Assembly (NCBI RefSeq): GCF_000219585.1
Contig: NC_015731.1
Coordinates: forward strand, 1,860,001-1,924,000
DNA: 64,000 nucleotides
Source of the DNA: Nitrosomonas sp. Is79A3
Lineage (GTDB): Bacteria; Pseudomonadota; Gammaproteobacteria; Burkholderiales; Nitrosomonadaceae
Reading direction: 5' to 3'
Shown here: one piece after another, positions 9,076-17,790 of the stretch
How positions within the stretch are numbered: position 1 is the stretch's first letter
Layout: the number at the start of each line of letters is the position of its first letter
Program-made: the position numbers and the translations under genes
The notes under the pieces: model-generated
The model's database searches: none
What the model was told of the DNA's origin: nothing
The model's input: the letters and a program-made list of their open reading frames with translations, nothing else

Positions 9076-9846
9076 ATGACTGAATTGTATGAAAATTTTC
9101 ATAAATTCTTTGAAATTATTGTAGCTGATACAGCCGAGTTGCTAGAGAATGTTTATAGAATCCGATATCAGGTATTGTGTATAGAACAACGCCTGCCTGG
9201 ATTTGATCCCGCACTTTGTCCGGATAAGCTGGAGAAGGATAGTTATGACAGTCATTCATCGCATGTTCTCCTGCGCTATCGCCCATCTGGAGATTTTATT
9301 GGTACCGTCCGGTTAATTCTGCCGGATTCTTCAAGACCAGAGAAGCTATTGCCTGTCGAATTGTATGGTCAAACGGATCCGGTGCTGTGTGATATCAAAG
9401 CACTCCCCCGTCAACAAACTGCAGAAATTTCTCGTTTTTTGGTTATAAGCCAATTTGACCGGCGTAAAAATGACCGGCGTACTGATGAGCGCCGCAAGCA
9501 AGTAACCGACATCGACAGCGACAAAAGAGAGAAACAAGATAGACGCGCAGGAGATCGCCGTTCAGCGCTTAACATTGCATTGGTACTTATGTCCGGCGTT
9601 ATGCGCATGTCAATCAAATACAATATCAAAAACTGGTTATCAGTAATGGACCCGGCATTAAATAGATTATTGGGTTTTTATGGTTTGAGTTTTAATCCAA
9701 TTGGACCGCCGGTTAATTATCATGGCATTCGCCGGCCTTATTACGTGAAAGTCGAAGAAGTTATTCAAAGAATGTATAAAGAGCATCGTGATGCTTGGGA
9801 AGTAGTGACCGAGTGCGGTGAATATAGTCCCGTTCCTATTAGCTAA
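9076..9846 (+). CDS. PEP-CTERM/exosortase system-associated acyltransferase
   Basis: 256-residue member of the N-acyltransferase-like family (GNAT/autoinducer-synthase fold) found with PEP-CTERM/exosortase loci. Early motifs YRIRYQVLCIEQ and the GTVRLILPD strand are typical. The family's core is split by an arginine-rich insert (about residues 127-162) with repeated DRR units (FDRRKNDRRTDERRK, then QDRRAGDRR). After the insert come LMSGVMRMSIKYNIKNW and the C-terminal block GLSFNPIGPPVNYHGIRRPY. It follows the ligase/decarboxylase pair after 440 bases and is followed 68 bases later by a PstS-like gene. The acyl donor and acceptor are unknown. Confidence 0.85.
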   Translation: MTELYENFHKFFEIIVADTAELLENVYRIRYQVLCIEQRLPGFDPALCPDKLEKDSYDSHSSHVLLRYRPSGDFIGTVRLILPDSSRPEKLLPVELYGQTDPVLCDIKALPRQQTAEISRFLVISQFDRRKNDRRTDERRKQVTDIDSDKREKQDRRAGDRRSALNIALVLMSGVMRMSIKYNIKNWLSVMDPALNRLLGFYGLSFNPIGPPVNYHGIRRPYYVKVEEVIQRMYKEHRDAWEVVTECGEYSPVPIS

Positions 9847-9914
9847 TAAAATAGCATTGAATCAGAAACCCGTTTCTTGAATTTATTTCATTTCTCCATA
9901 CAAATCCTATATCA

Positions 9915-10361
9915 ATGCATTGTTTGTTAAAGATTAGAGGCTATTTATGTATAGCTCTTTCTATCTGTCTTCTCGGCATAGAAGCCGAGGCTAGAGCAAA
10001 TGATCATTATGAAATTGTGACTAATTTAGGGGTCAGCGAAAAAGCTCTCTCAGTGAATTCGTTGCGTTCTATCTTCAGTATGCGTTTGAAAACATGGCCT
10101 GATGGAACCAAGATTAGAGTTTTTGTATTATCCGATGATGATCAGTTACATCAGACTGTTTCCAAAGAAAAATTAAACGTATTTCCTTATCAGTTACGGT
10201 CTACGTGGGATCGTTTAGTTTTCTCCGGTACGGGTCAAGCACCCATTATCGTCAATTCAACTGAGGAAATGCTTGCCAAGGTTGCCAGCACACCAGGCGC
10301 AATAGGTTATTTATGGAGAGCAAATATTAATGAAAATGTTAACGTGCTCGAGATTAAGTAG
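9915..10361 (+). CDS. PstS-like periplasmic substrate-binding protein (short)
   Basis: 148-residue exported protein with a signal peptide (about residues 1-27). The remainder resembles the short phosphate-ABC-transporter binding-protein-like family: SVNSLRSIFSMRLKTWPDGTK near residues 46-66 and the C-terminal GAIGYLWRANINEN. It is much shorter than a true PstS, lacks a full second lobe, and no pstCAB genes are nearby, so uptake of phosphate is not implied. It is the first gene of a compact group with a porin-like protein and a GGDEF/EAL protein, which suggests ligand sensing. Confidence 0.65.
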   Translation: MHCLLKIRGYLCIALSICLLGIEAEARANDHYEIVTNLGVSEKALSVNSLRSIFSMRLKTWPDGTKIRVFVLSDDDQLHQTVSKEKLNVFPYQLRSTWDRLVFSGTGQAPIIVNSTEEMLAKVASTPGAIGYLWRANINENVNVLEIK

Positions 10362-10383
10362 CCTGCTTGGAGGCGCTTCCCGG

Positions 10384-11739
10384 ATGATAACCAGGCAATT
10401 GGCCTTGTTATTGTTTGTCGGCTGCTTTTCAGTGCATGCGCAACAACCTGATCAGGCACAGAAGCAACCTGAATCTATAAAATCACCGGTTTGGTTGCAA
10501 ACATCGGAGTTGCCTGCACAAGCTACAGAATCGGATAGCACGAAGAAGAAACCCGGATTGGTGAGTACGGCGGTAAACTGGTTTCGAAGAACAGATCTTC
10601 CCGGTGATCTGCAGATTCATGGTTTTGCCAGTCAGGCTTATATCACAACTTCAAACAATGATGTTTTTGGAAATAGTGATAATGGCGGTAGCTTTGGGCT
10701 TACAGAAGCCGGACTCAATGCTTCCATGCGGCCATTGCCAAGATTGCAAGTGTCTGCACAAGTATTGTCGCGCCGTGCGGGTGAAGGAAACACAGGTATG
10801 CCACGCCTTGATTTTGGCTTTCTGGATTACCGGATTTATTCTCACGAAGTGAATCAGTTTGGTATTCGGGTCGGTCGATTAAAAAACCCTTTTGGTTTCT
10901 ATAATGAAACCCGGGATGTCGCATTCACACGTCCGAGCATTCTGTTGCCACAATCCATTTATTTTGATCGCACGCGAAATCTTGGGCTATCTGGAGATTC
11001 TGTGCAGTTGTATGGTGAAACTGCAGTTGGCAATCTGGGTACTGTTTCCACTCAATTTGGCGTATGGTTGCCGATTGTAAGCGACAAGGATACGGAACTT
11101 GCGCTTGTTGGGGCACTACGGCCGGGTCATTTAACAAGGGATGTATCGTACATTGGACGTGGAATTTTTGAAACGAATGACAAGCGTATTCGTCTTGGTA
11201 TTAGCGGAATATGGTTAAATTCAGCCTATGATCCCGCGAACAAAATGAATGATCCAGCAGGCCCCGGTGCACTACAATTCACACCAATCTATTTCTCCGC
11301 ACAATATAATGCGGAACGTTGGACTCTGACTTCTGAATACGCGCTACGGCATTTTAAATATGACAATAATTTCCATGTAAAAGCTCTGGATGGCTTAAAT
11401 TTCTTTGGCGAGAGTTTTTACTTTCAAGGCGAATATCGTTTTACTCCGAAATGGGAAGGTATTCTGCGTTATGATGTGCTCTTTACCGATAGATCAGATC
11501 GGGATGGAAGTCGCTGGGCCGCACAGAATCCTGCACGCGCAGGACAAGAACACTCTCGTTTTGCCAAGGATATAACAGTAGGTTTGCGGTGGAATATTAC
11601 GCCGCAATTTATGCTGCGCGGTGAATATCATCATGTAAATGGAACCGGATGGCTTTCGAGATTAGACAATCCGGCAAGTGAAGGACCACTAAGCCAGCAC
11701 TGGGATCTATACGCGATTCAAGCCTCTTATCGCTTCTAA
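10384..11739 (+). CDS. outer-membrane porin-like beta-barrel protein
   Basis: About 450 residues. The ATG at 10384 is chosen because a GGAGG box lies 11 bases before it and the product then starts directly with a signal peptide (MITRQLALLLFVGCFSVHAQ). A start 54 bases upstream would overlap the previous gene. After a Pro/Gln/Lys-rich segment, the protein has many alternating aromatic beta-strands and ends in the terminal aromatic YAIQASYRF, the usual C-terminal signature for BAM-dependent barrels. Substrate is unknown. It lies between the PstS-like gene (22-base gap) and the GGDEF/EAL gene (16-base gap), a likely operon. Confidence 0.75.
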   Translation: MITRQLALLLFVGCFSVHAQQPDQAQKQPESIKSPVWLQTSELPAQATESDSTKKKPGLVSTAVNWFRRTDLPGDLQIHGFASQAYITTSNNDVFGNSDNGGSFGLTEAGLNASMRPLPRLQVSAQVLSRRAGEGNTGMPRLDFGFLDYRIYSHEVNQFGIRVGRLKNPFGFYNETRDVAFTRPSILLPQSIYFDRTRNLGLSGDSVQLYGETAVGNLGTVSTQFGVWLPIVSDKDTELALVGALRPGHLTRDVSYIGRGIFETNDKRIRLGISGIWLNSAYDPANKMNDPAGPGALQFTPIYFSAQYNAERWTLTSEYALRHFKYDNNFHVKALDGLNFFGESFYFQGEYRFTPKWEGILRYDVLFTDRSDRDGSRWAAQNPARAGQEHSRFAKDITVGLRWNITPQFMLRGEYHHVNGTGWLSRLDNPASEGPLSQHWDLYAIQASYRF

Positions 11740-11755
11740 GCAAGAAGAAATTCTG

Positions 11756-14668
11756 ATGGAAAATAATTCCGGGAATCAATTAGAAAAAGCGCCTCTGACT
11801 CCAAACCTTAAGGGGAGAAGGTTTCGCAGCTTGAGATGGAAAATCTCTTTGGGGAGCAGTTTGATACTGCTGGCTGTTGTAATAATGTTTTGCTTTATCA
11901 GTTATCTGGGCTTAATGGCCAATTTCGACAATCAACGGGATGTTGAATACAGGCGATATTCCAGAGAGATCAACAGTCTGATCAAGAATACCTCGCAGAA
12001 TTTATACCAGCTGGCTGAAATGATTCCATTTCTTGATGAAATGAAGAATGCTTTGATCAAAAGTGATGGCGAGGGTATTAGCAAAGCTTTTGATCAACAT
12101 TGGGCGCTGCTGCAATTTCATAACGGAGTTGAATTTATCCATTTTTATAACCAAGCCAATCAGCTGAATGCAAGTTGGGATAGTTTGGACACGAATATTG
12201 ACGGCAATACTCTGTTGTCGACCTGGGTAAGTCATGTCAATCAATCTGAGCGGCCGATCAACCCTTTGCTTTGCAGGGAAAGCTGCATACAGTACATCGT
12301 TTCACCACTATTGGTCGAAGGAAAAAAAGCTGGCGTAGTGGTGATGGGAATTTCTTTGGCCGATGTATTTCTGGCCTTCAAACGGATAGCGGGTGCTGAT
12401 ATAGGCCTGTTAATTAAGGAACAAAATAATCTGTTGCTACAAAATGATTTCGATTTTCTGCGTTGGAATGTTCATATCCCAGCGCTTACCAACAAAGAAA
12501 GAAATCGGGAAATTCTCAATAAAGCTGCGCAGATTTATCCGGAAATGCCGTCACTCAATGACGGTATCCAGATCCGCTGGAATGATCAGTATCAACAACT
12601 AAAATTATTTCCGCTCAATTCGTATGAACCCGACAAGGCCCATTTGGTTGTCATTACCGATGTGACGGCTGCAGTGAATAATATTCATGATTCCATCTGG
12701 AAAATTGCATTGATCGGTTTGATTGGGCTTATCTTCTCAGAGATTTTATTATTTCTGATTTTTACGCGGCTACTTGCAAAATTAAAAGATGTTGTTTTTG
12801 TACTCCCGTTTCTTGCCAGCGGACAATTTGAGAAATTACGTCTGTCTCTGGCCTCAACCGATCGCGTACAGCGTTTCAGTGATGAAGTGGACACATTGTC
12901 TGAAGCCGCCATATCCTTGTCATTACAACTGGAAAAACTAGAGCAGGAAGTATCGACCCGGACAACGATGCTGATTGAGCAAAAAAATGCACTCAGTAAA
13001 GAAAGAGATTTCGTTGAAAATTTGCTGGATACGGCACAAGCCATAGTTCTGACACAGAATTCCGAAGGCAGGATCATTTCACTCAATGCTTATGGAGAAA
13101 TGTTGACTCGCTATACGGAGAGTGAGTTGCTGGGTAAATCTTTTTTAAATATTTTGATTCCGGAGTATGAATCGCAAGATTCACTTTCCCGTTTTAATGA
13201 GATACATACCGGGCAAAGAATGCAATTACGTCATGAAGCTATTACACATTGTAAAGATGGGACAACACGTCATGTGGCTTGGCTACACTCGCATTTATCC
13301 CGGCGATCTGCGGATGATCCGTCTATCTTATCGGTTGGGCTGGATGTCACCGAATATAAGCGAGTTGAAGGGCATCTGGCGTGGCTGGCCGATCATGATC
13401 CTTTGACAAACATGTTTAATCGGCGCCGTTTTAGCGAAGAATTGGAGCAAGTATTAAGCCGTGCAGAACGTTACCGGCATCCGGGCGCTTTGTTATTCTT
13501 TGACTTGGACCGATTTAAATATATTAATGACACCAGCGGACATCAGGCTGGTGATACGTTGCTTAAAATGGTTGCTGGTATGCTGGCTCAGACTATTCGG
13601 ACAGATGATATAACAGGCCGTTTGGGAGGGGATGAATTTGCCATTATCTTACCGGAAATCAATGCCAGTGGCGCAATAGAAGTTGCTAAAAAAGTATTGG
13701 ATCAATTGAGCTTGGCCCAATTAACCATTAGTAATCGTACCCATAAAATTTCAGCCAGTATCGGTATTGCATTATTTCCTGAGCATGGCGCTAATATTCA
13801 TGATTTGCTGGCTGCTGCAGATCTTGCCATGTATCAGGCGAAAGCGATGGGGCGGAATGCCTGGTACCTGTTTTCTGACAAAGACCGTAGCCGTGAACGG
13901 ATGCATACATTGGTTTACTGGAAAGAGAAGATTGAACACTCCCATTTACATGATAATTTTGTGCTTTATTTGCAACCGATTATGCATGTTAAATCAAAAC
14001 AAATCTCACACTATGAAGTATTGCTGCGCATGCAGGAAAAAGACGGTTCAGTATTGTCGCCTGCCGATTTTATTCCTGCGGCTGAGCATACCGGGTTAAT
14101 TCATGCAATTGATCACATGGTGCTGCGGAAAGCCATTGCTCAGGTCGCAAAAATATATCAAGCCGGGTTCAAGGTCAGCTTTTCAATCAATTTATCCGCT
14201 CACGCATTTAATGATCCCGAGCTATTGCCAATCCTGAAACAAGAATTGATGACACGAGACATGGATCCGGCATGTGTCATGTTTGAAATTACAGAAACTG
14301 CAGCGTTAGAGGATTTGCCTGGCGCACGTGCGTTAATGATAGAAATTAGAGAACTGGGTTGTGGTTTCGTACTGGATGATTTTGGTGTTGGTTTTTCTTC
14401 TTTTTATTATTTAAGAGAATTGCCGGTTGATGTGGTTAAAATTGATGGTTCATTCATACGTAATTTATCTGAAAGCAGTGATGACCTAATTTTGGTGAAT
14501 GCTTTATGTAGCGTAGCCAGGGGGTTTGGTAAGAAAATTACAGCAGAATTTGTCGAAAGTGCAGAAATACTGTCTTTGATAGAAAAAATAGATATTGATT
14601 ACGCACAAGGGTATTACATCGGCAAGCCTGCACCCGCGGCTACGTTTTTCATGAAATCTGATTCATGA
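11756..14668 (+). CDS. membrane GGDEF/EAL protein with periplasmic sensor and PAS
   Basis: 970-residue cyclic-di-GMP enzyme. The order is cytoplasmic N-terminus, TM1 (about 35-60), a periplasmic sensor of roughly 260 residues, TM2 (about 320-345), HAMP-like and coiled-coil segment, a PAS domain (about 425-540), GGDEF and EAL. The GGDEF site is intact (RLGGDEFAII), so synthesis is plausible. The EAL signature reads EVL (YEVLLRM), while the other phosphodiesterase residues are present (FEITET, DDFGVGFSSF, KIDGSFIRN). Activity of either half is inferred only. It follows the PstS-like and porin-like genes, which suggests that a periplasmic or outer-membrane ligand feeds into c-di-GMP signalling. 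Confidence 0.9.
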   Translation: MENNSGNQLEKAPLTPNLKGRRFRSLRWKISLGSSLILLAVVIMFCFISYLGLMANFDNQRDVEYRRYSREINSLIKNTSQNLYQLAEMIPFLDEMKNALIKSDGEGISKAFDQHWALLQFHNGVEFIHFYNQANQLNASWDSLDTNIDGNTLLSTWVSHVNQSERPINPLLCRESCIQYIVSPLLVEGKKAGVVVMGISLADVFLAFKRIAGADIGLLIKEQNNLLLQNDFDFLRWNVHIPALTNKERNREILNKAAQIYPEMPSLNDGIQIRWNDQYQQLKLFPLNSYEPDKAHLVVITDVTAAVNNIHDSIWKIALIGLIGLIFSEILLFLIFTRLLAKLKDVVFVLPFLASGQFEKLRLSLASTDRVQRFSDEVDTLSEAAISLSLQLEKLEQEVSTRTTMLIEQKNALSKERDFVENLLDTAQAIVLTQNSEGRIISLNAYGEMLTRYTESELLGKSFLNILIPEYESQDSLSRFNEIHTGQRMQLRHEAITHCKDGTTRHVAWLHSHLSRRSADDPSILSVGLDVTEYKRVEGHLAWLADHDPLTNMFNRRRFSEELEQVLSRAERYRHPGALLFFDLDRFKYINDTSGHQAGDTLLKMVAGMLAQTIRTDDITGRLGGDEFAIILPEINASGAIEVAKKVLDQLSLAQLTISNRTHKISASIGIALFPEHGANIHDLLAAADLAMYQAKAMGRNAWYLFSDKDRSRERMHTLVYWKEKIEHSHLHDNFVLYLQPIMHVKSKQISHYEVLLRMQEKDGSVLSPADFIPAAEHTGLIHAIDHMVLRKAIAQVAKIYQAGFKVSFSINLSAHAFNDPELLPILKQELMTRDMDPACVMFEITETAALEDLPGARALMIEIRELGCGFVLDDFGVGFSSFYYLRELPVDVVKIDGSFIRNLSESSDDLILVNALCSVARGFGKKITAEFVESAEILSLIEKIDIDYAQGYYIGKPAPAATFFMKSDS

Positions 14669-14720
14669 GTAATGAATACAAGTAATTGCTGGTGAATCAC
14701 TGATTCCGGCAGTTTACAGG

Positions 14721-14870
14721 TTTAACAAGCCGTTGAAAAACTATCTCGTTGCCGCTGCGGTGTTAAAAACAAGCTCAAAATGCTCATTTATTACACATAA
14801 ACTGCGCTTTTTCGCCTGTTTTTGCCTTGCATCGGCTGCCTCGAAAGCGTTTTTCAATTGGCTTGTTAAA
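14721..14870 (-). repeat. dispersed repeat family A, copy 2
   Basis: 150 bp, opposite orientation to copy 1. The ends form an imperfect inverted repeat: tttaacaagccgttgaaaaac at the left, and on the other strand from the right tttaacaagccaattgaaaa. The interior matches copy 1 closely (aataaatgagcatttt, gatgcaaggcaaaaacaggc). Its right terminus supplies the stop codon of the nuclease gene at 14866-16263. Confidence 0.85.
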
Positions 14871-16263
14871 GCGTGACAACTGACAATTGTTCCGGAATGC
14901 ATGCCGTCCAATTGAGTTTCTGCTGAATCGCGGTAACCAAAGCAGAAGAATTGCTGAATTCACCATGTACGACAAAAATATTTTCGGGCATTTTCTGGAA
15001 GTGTCGCAACCAGTTGATTAAATCTGCCTGATCGGCATGCGCCGAGAGTCCACCGATGGTATATATGGTTGCCTTGACACGAACATCCTCACCAAAGATC
15101 CTGACTTTCCGGGCGCCGTCTACTAATCGTCTTCCCAAAGTTCCTTCCGCCTGAAACCCAGTAATCAATATGCTGCATTCGGATCTGTCAAGATTGTATT
15201 TGAGATGATGTTTGATACGTCCGGCATCGCACATACCACTGGCTGAAATAATGATGAGCCCATGTTTCATGTGGTTAAGCTGCATGGATTCTTCAATATC
15301 CTGCACGAAATGTATTTGTGGTTTTCTCACACTCTTATTCATCCACTGCAGCGTATCGGAAGTTTCTTTGTCGAGCAATGCAATATGGTTGAGTGTAATT
15401 TCTGTCGCCGCCCGCGCCATCGGTGAATCAACATAAATATCCATTTCTCCCAGTTTACCTTGGCGATAAAGATCGATCAGCAGAAACAGCAGATCCTGGG
15501 TACGGCCAACAGTGAAAGCGGGTATGATCACATTGCCGCCCTTATGGATCAGTGTATGGTTGATCGCATGAACCAATTCATCCAAGGTATCGGGCATATT
15601 CCGATGCAAACGATTGCCATAGGTTGATTCGATCAGCAGAATATCTGCTTGTTGGATGAAAGTTGGGTCGCGTACAATCGGGTGGCCAGGTTGTCCCAAA
15701 TCGCCCGAGAATACAATTTTCTTGTAATCCGCATGCTTTTTAACCCAAAGTTCAATGATGGATGATCCGAGGATGTGGCCAGCATCCCGGAAACAACAGC
15801 GTACGGATGTGTGGGGATTAATTTCTGTATTGTAATCCACGCGGATTAATTGCTTGAGAAGTGCTTCCGCTTGAGTGACGGTATATAGCGGGGCAAGCTC
15901 CTGCGTTGACCGGCTGTAATGGCGCGATTTATTACGCCACTCAATTTCTTTTTCCTGAATATGCGCACTGTCCTTTAGCATGACCTGAAGTAAATCCGCA
16001 GTAGCTGCTGTGCAATAAACCGGGCCTCTGAAGCCCCATGCGCTTAACCGCGGTAGTAGGCCGGAATGGTCGATATGGGCGTGGGTTAGTAATACAAAAT
16101 CGATTGTTTTAGGATCGAATTTAAAAGCAGTACGGTTTTTTCTATCCGCCTCCCGGCCGCCTTGGAACATGCCGCAATCGACCAGAAATCGTACTGTTCC
16201 GGTTTCGATGAGATAACTGGATCCGGTCACTTCACCGGCTGCACCCAAGAAAGTAAGTTGCAT
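14866..16263 (-). CDS. MBL-fold beta-CASP RNA-processing exonuclease family protein
   Basis: 465-residue metallo-beta-lactamase/beta-CASP/RMMBL protein of the CPSF/YSH1-like bacterial group. Zinc-site motifs are LTHAHIDHSG (about residues 60-69), RDAGHILGS and FSGDLGQPGHP. The beta-CASP core shows IPAFTVGRTQ and GMCDAGRIKHHL, and the C-terminal RMMBL block shows GGLSAHADQADL and VVHGE. Predicted to act on RNA in the cytoplasm; the exact substrate is unknown. The last codons CTT-TAA read into the end of repeat A copy 2, so the C-terminus may be shortened or altered by that element. The start is 23 bases from the stop of bioA, which lies upstream on the same strand. Confidence 0.85.
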   Translation of the reverse strand: MQLTFLGAAGEVTGSSYLIETGTVRFLVDCGMFQGGREADRKNRTAFKFDPKTIDFVLLTHAHIDHSGLLPRLSAWGFRGPVYCTAATADLLQVMLKDSAHIQEKEIEWRNKSRHYSRSTQELAPLYTVTQAEALLKQLIRVDYNTEINPHTSVRCCFRDAGHILGSSIIELWVKKHADYKKIVFSGDLGQPGHPIVRDPTFIQQADILLIESTYGNRLHRNMPDTLDELVHAINHTLIHKGGNVIIPAFTVGRTQDLLFLLIDLYRQGKLGEMDIYVDSPMARAATEITLNHIALLDKETSDTLQWMNKSVRKPQIHFVQDIEESMQLNHMKHGLIIISASGMCDAGRIKHHLKYNLDRSECSILITGFQAEGTLGRRLVDGARKVRIFGEDVRVKATIYTIGGLSAHADQADLINWLRHFQKMPENIFVVHGEFSNSSALVTAIQQKLNWTACIPEQLSVVTL

Positions 16264-16286
16264 TGCAATAAATTCCTTTTAGTGAT

Positions 16287-17624
16287 TTATAACGTGTCCA
16301 ACACATGCAGCGTGGCATTTACCAGCAAATCTATTTCCTGCTCGTTGATAATATAGGGGGGCATGAAATAAATGGTTTTCCCGAGGGGGCGCAGTAGTAT
16401 TTGCTGCTTTAAACCTGCCTGAAAACATTTCGCTGCAAAATCGCGATCATCCGTTTCTACTTCAAAAGCCCATATCATGCCACAATTGCGGAAATTCTTG
16501 ACTTTAGAGTGATCTGTGAGCGGTGTTGCAATTTTATTCAGGTAGGCCGCTTTGCTCTTGTTTGTCTCAATGACATGATCGCGTTCAAAAATATCCAGCG
16601 TGGCCAGTGCTGCCCGGCAGGCTAATGCATTGCCGGTATGCGAATGAGAGTGTAAAAATGCATGTGCTGTTTTGTCATCATAAAAAGCCTGAAAAATCGT
16701 ATCAGAAGTCATCACAACTGACAGTGGCAAATATCCGCCGCTCAGACCTTTCGATAGACATAAAAAATCCGGTGCGATATCTGCATGATTACACGCGAAT
16801 AGTATTCCAGTCCGGCCAAAACCAACGGCAATTTCATCGGCGATCAAATGCACTTGGTATTGAGTGCAGATTTCTCTGGCACGCTGCAGATAAGCAGAGT
16901 GATACATGCCCATACCAGCAGCGCCTTGAACCAGTGGCTCAAGAATGAATGCGGCAGTTTGTGCATGATTCTCCGCCAAATAACGCTCCAGCGCATCAGC
17001 AGCGCGGATAGCATAATCTTCCGGTGATTCCCCGGTTTCCGCATAACGCCAGTCGGGAGTGGGAACATGTGTGCACGGCCGAAGCAATGGCGCATAGGTT
17101 TCCCGGAAGATTGCCACATCAGTGACCGATAATGCCCCGAGTGTTTCGCCATGATAATCATTTTGCAAGCTGACAAAATTGTTTTTCTGCGGTTGACCGC
17201 ACAAAAGCCAATAATGAAAACTCATTTTTAATGCGATTTCAATTGCCGATGCTCCATCACTGGCGTAGAAGCAATGCCCGAGTGCGCCGGGCGCTATTTT
17301 CTTGAGCCGTTCCGATAATAAAACAACCGGTTCATGGGTGAAACCCGCCAGCATGACATGTTCTATTTTCTCAAGCTGATCGTGGATTGCCGCGTTGATG
17401 TAAGGATTGCTGTGACCAAACAGATTGACCCACCAGGAACTAATGGCGTCAAGATAACGCTCTCCAGCAGCATCATAGAGCCATACCCCTTTGCCACTCA
17501 CAATCGGAACGAGCGGATAGGTTTCGTGTTGCTTCATTTGCGTGCAAGGGTGCCATACAGATTCAAGGCTTCTAAGCTGCAGTTGCGATGCTGATAAAGG
17601 TATGTTGTGATTGATATTCGACAT
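16287..17624 (-). CDS. bioA: adenosylmethionine-8-amino-7-oxononanoate aminotransferase
   Basis: Biotin-pathway class III aminotransferase that converts KAPA to DAPA using S-adenosylmethionine as amino donor. Signatures are VWHPCTQMK near the N-terminus, the cofactor region HCFYASDGASAIEIALKMS, LIADEIAVGFGRTG (the Asp that contacts PLP), and the PLP lysine in LCLSKGLSGGYLPLS. The open frame begins at a GTG 30 bases upstream; the ATG at 17624 is preferred, although neither has a strong ribosome-binding site. Other bio genes are not nearby. It precedes the MBL nuclease on the same strand. Confidence 0.93.
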   Translation of the reverse strand: MSNINHNIPLSASQLQLRSLESVWHPCTQMKQHETYPLVPIVSGKGVWLYDAAGERYLDAISSWWVNLFGHSNPYINAAIHDQLEKIEHVMLAGFTHEPVVLLSERLKKIAPGALGHCFYASDGASAIEIALKMSFHYWLLCGQPQKNNFVSLQNDYHGETLGALSVTDVAIFRETYAPLLRPCTHVPTPDWRYAETGESPEDYAIRAADALERYLAENHAQTAAFILEPLVQGAAGMGMYHSAYLQRAREICTQYQVHLIADEIAVGFGRTGILFACNHADIAPDFLCLSKGLSGGYLPLSVVMTSDTIFQAFYDDKTAHAFLHSHSHTGNALACRAALATLDIFERDHVIETNKSKAAYLNKIATPLTDHSKVKNFRNCGMIWAFEVETDDRDFAAKCFQAGLKQQILLRPLGKTIYFMPPYIINEQEIDLLVNATLHVLDTL

Positions 17625-17790
17625 ATAATTTTTAAAACGTATCACGAAAATCACGAAAGACTGCTTTCAAACTAAGTAAGCTACAATAATTATCAGTCAT
17701 TGTAGACTATGAGTGATCGTTTTTCAGTGTTTTTGACCTGGCACTGGAACCTTGGTACATTCAGGTCTGCCAAAAAAATCTTATTCTTCT

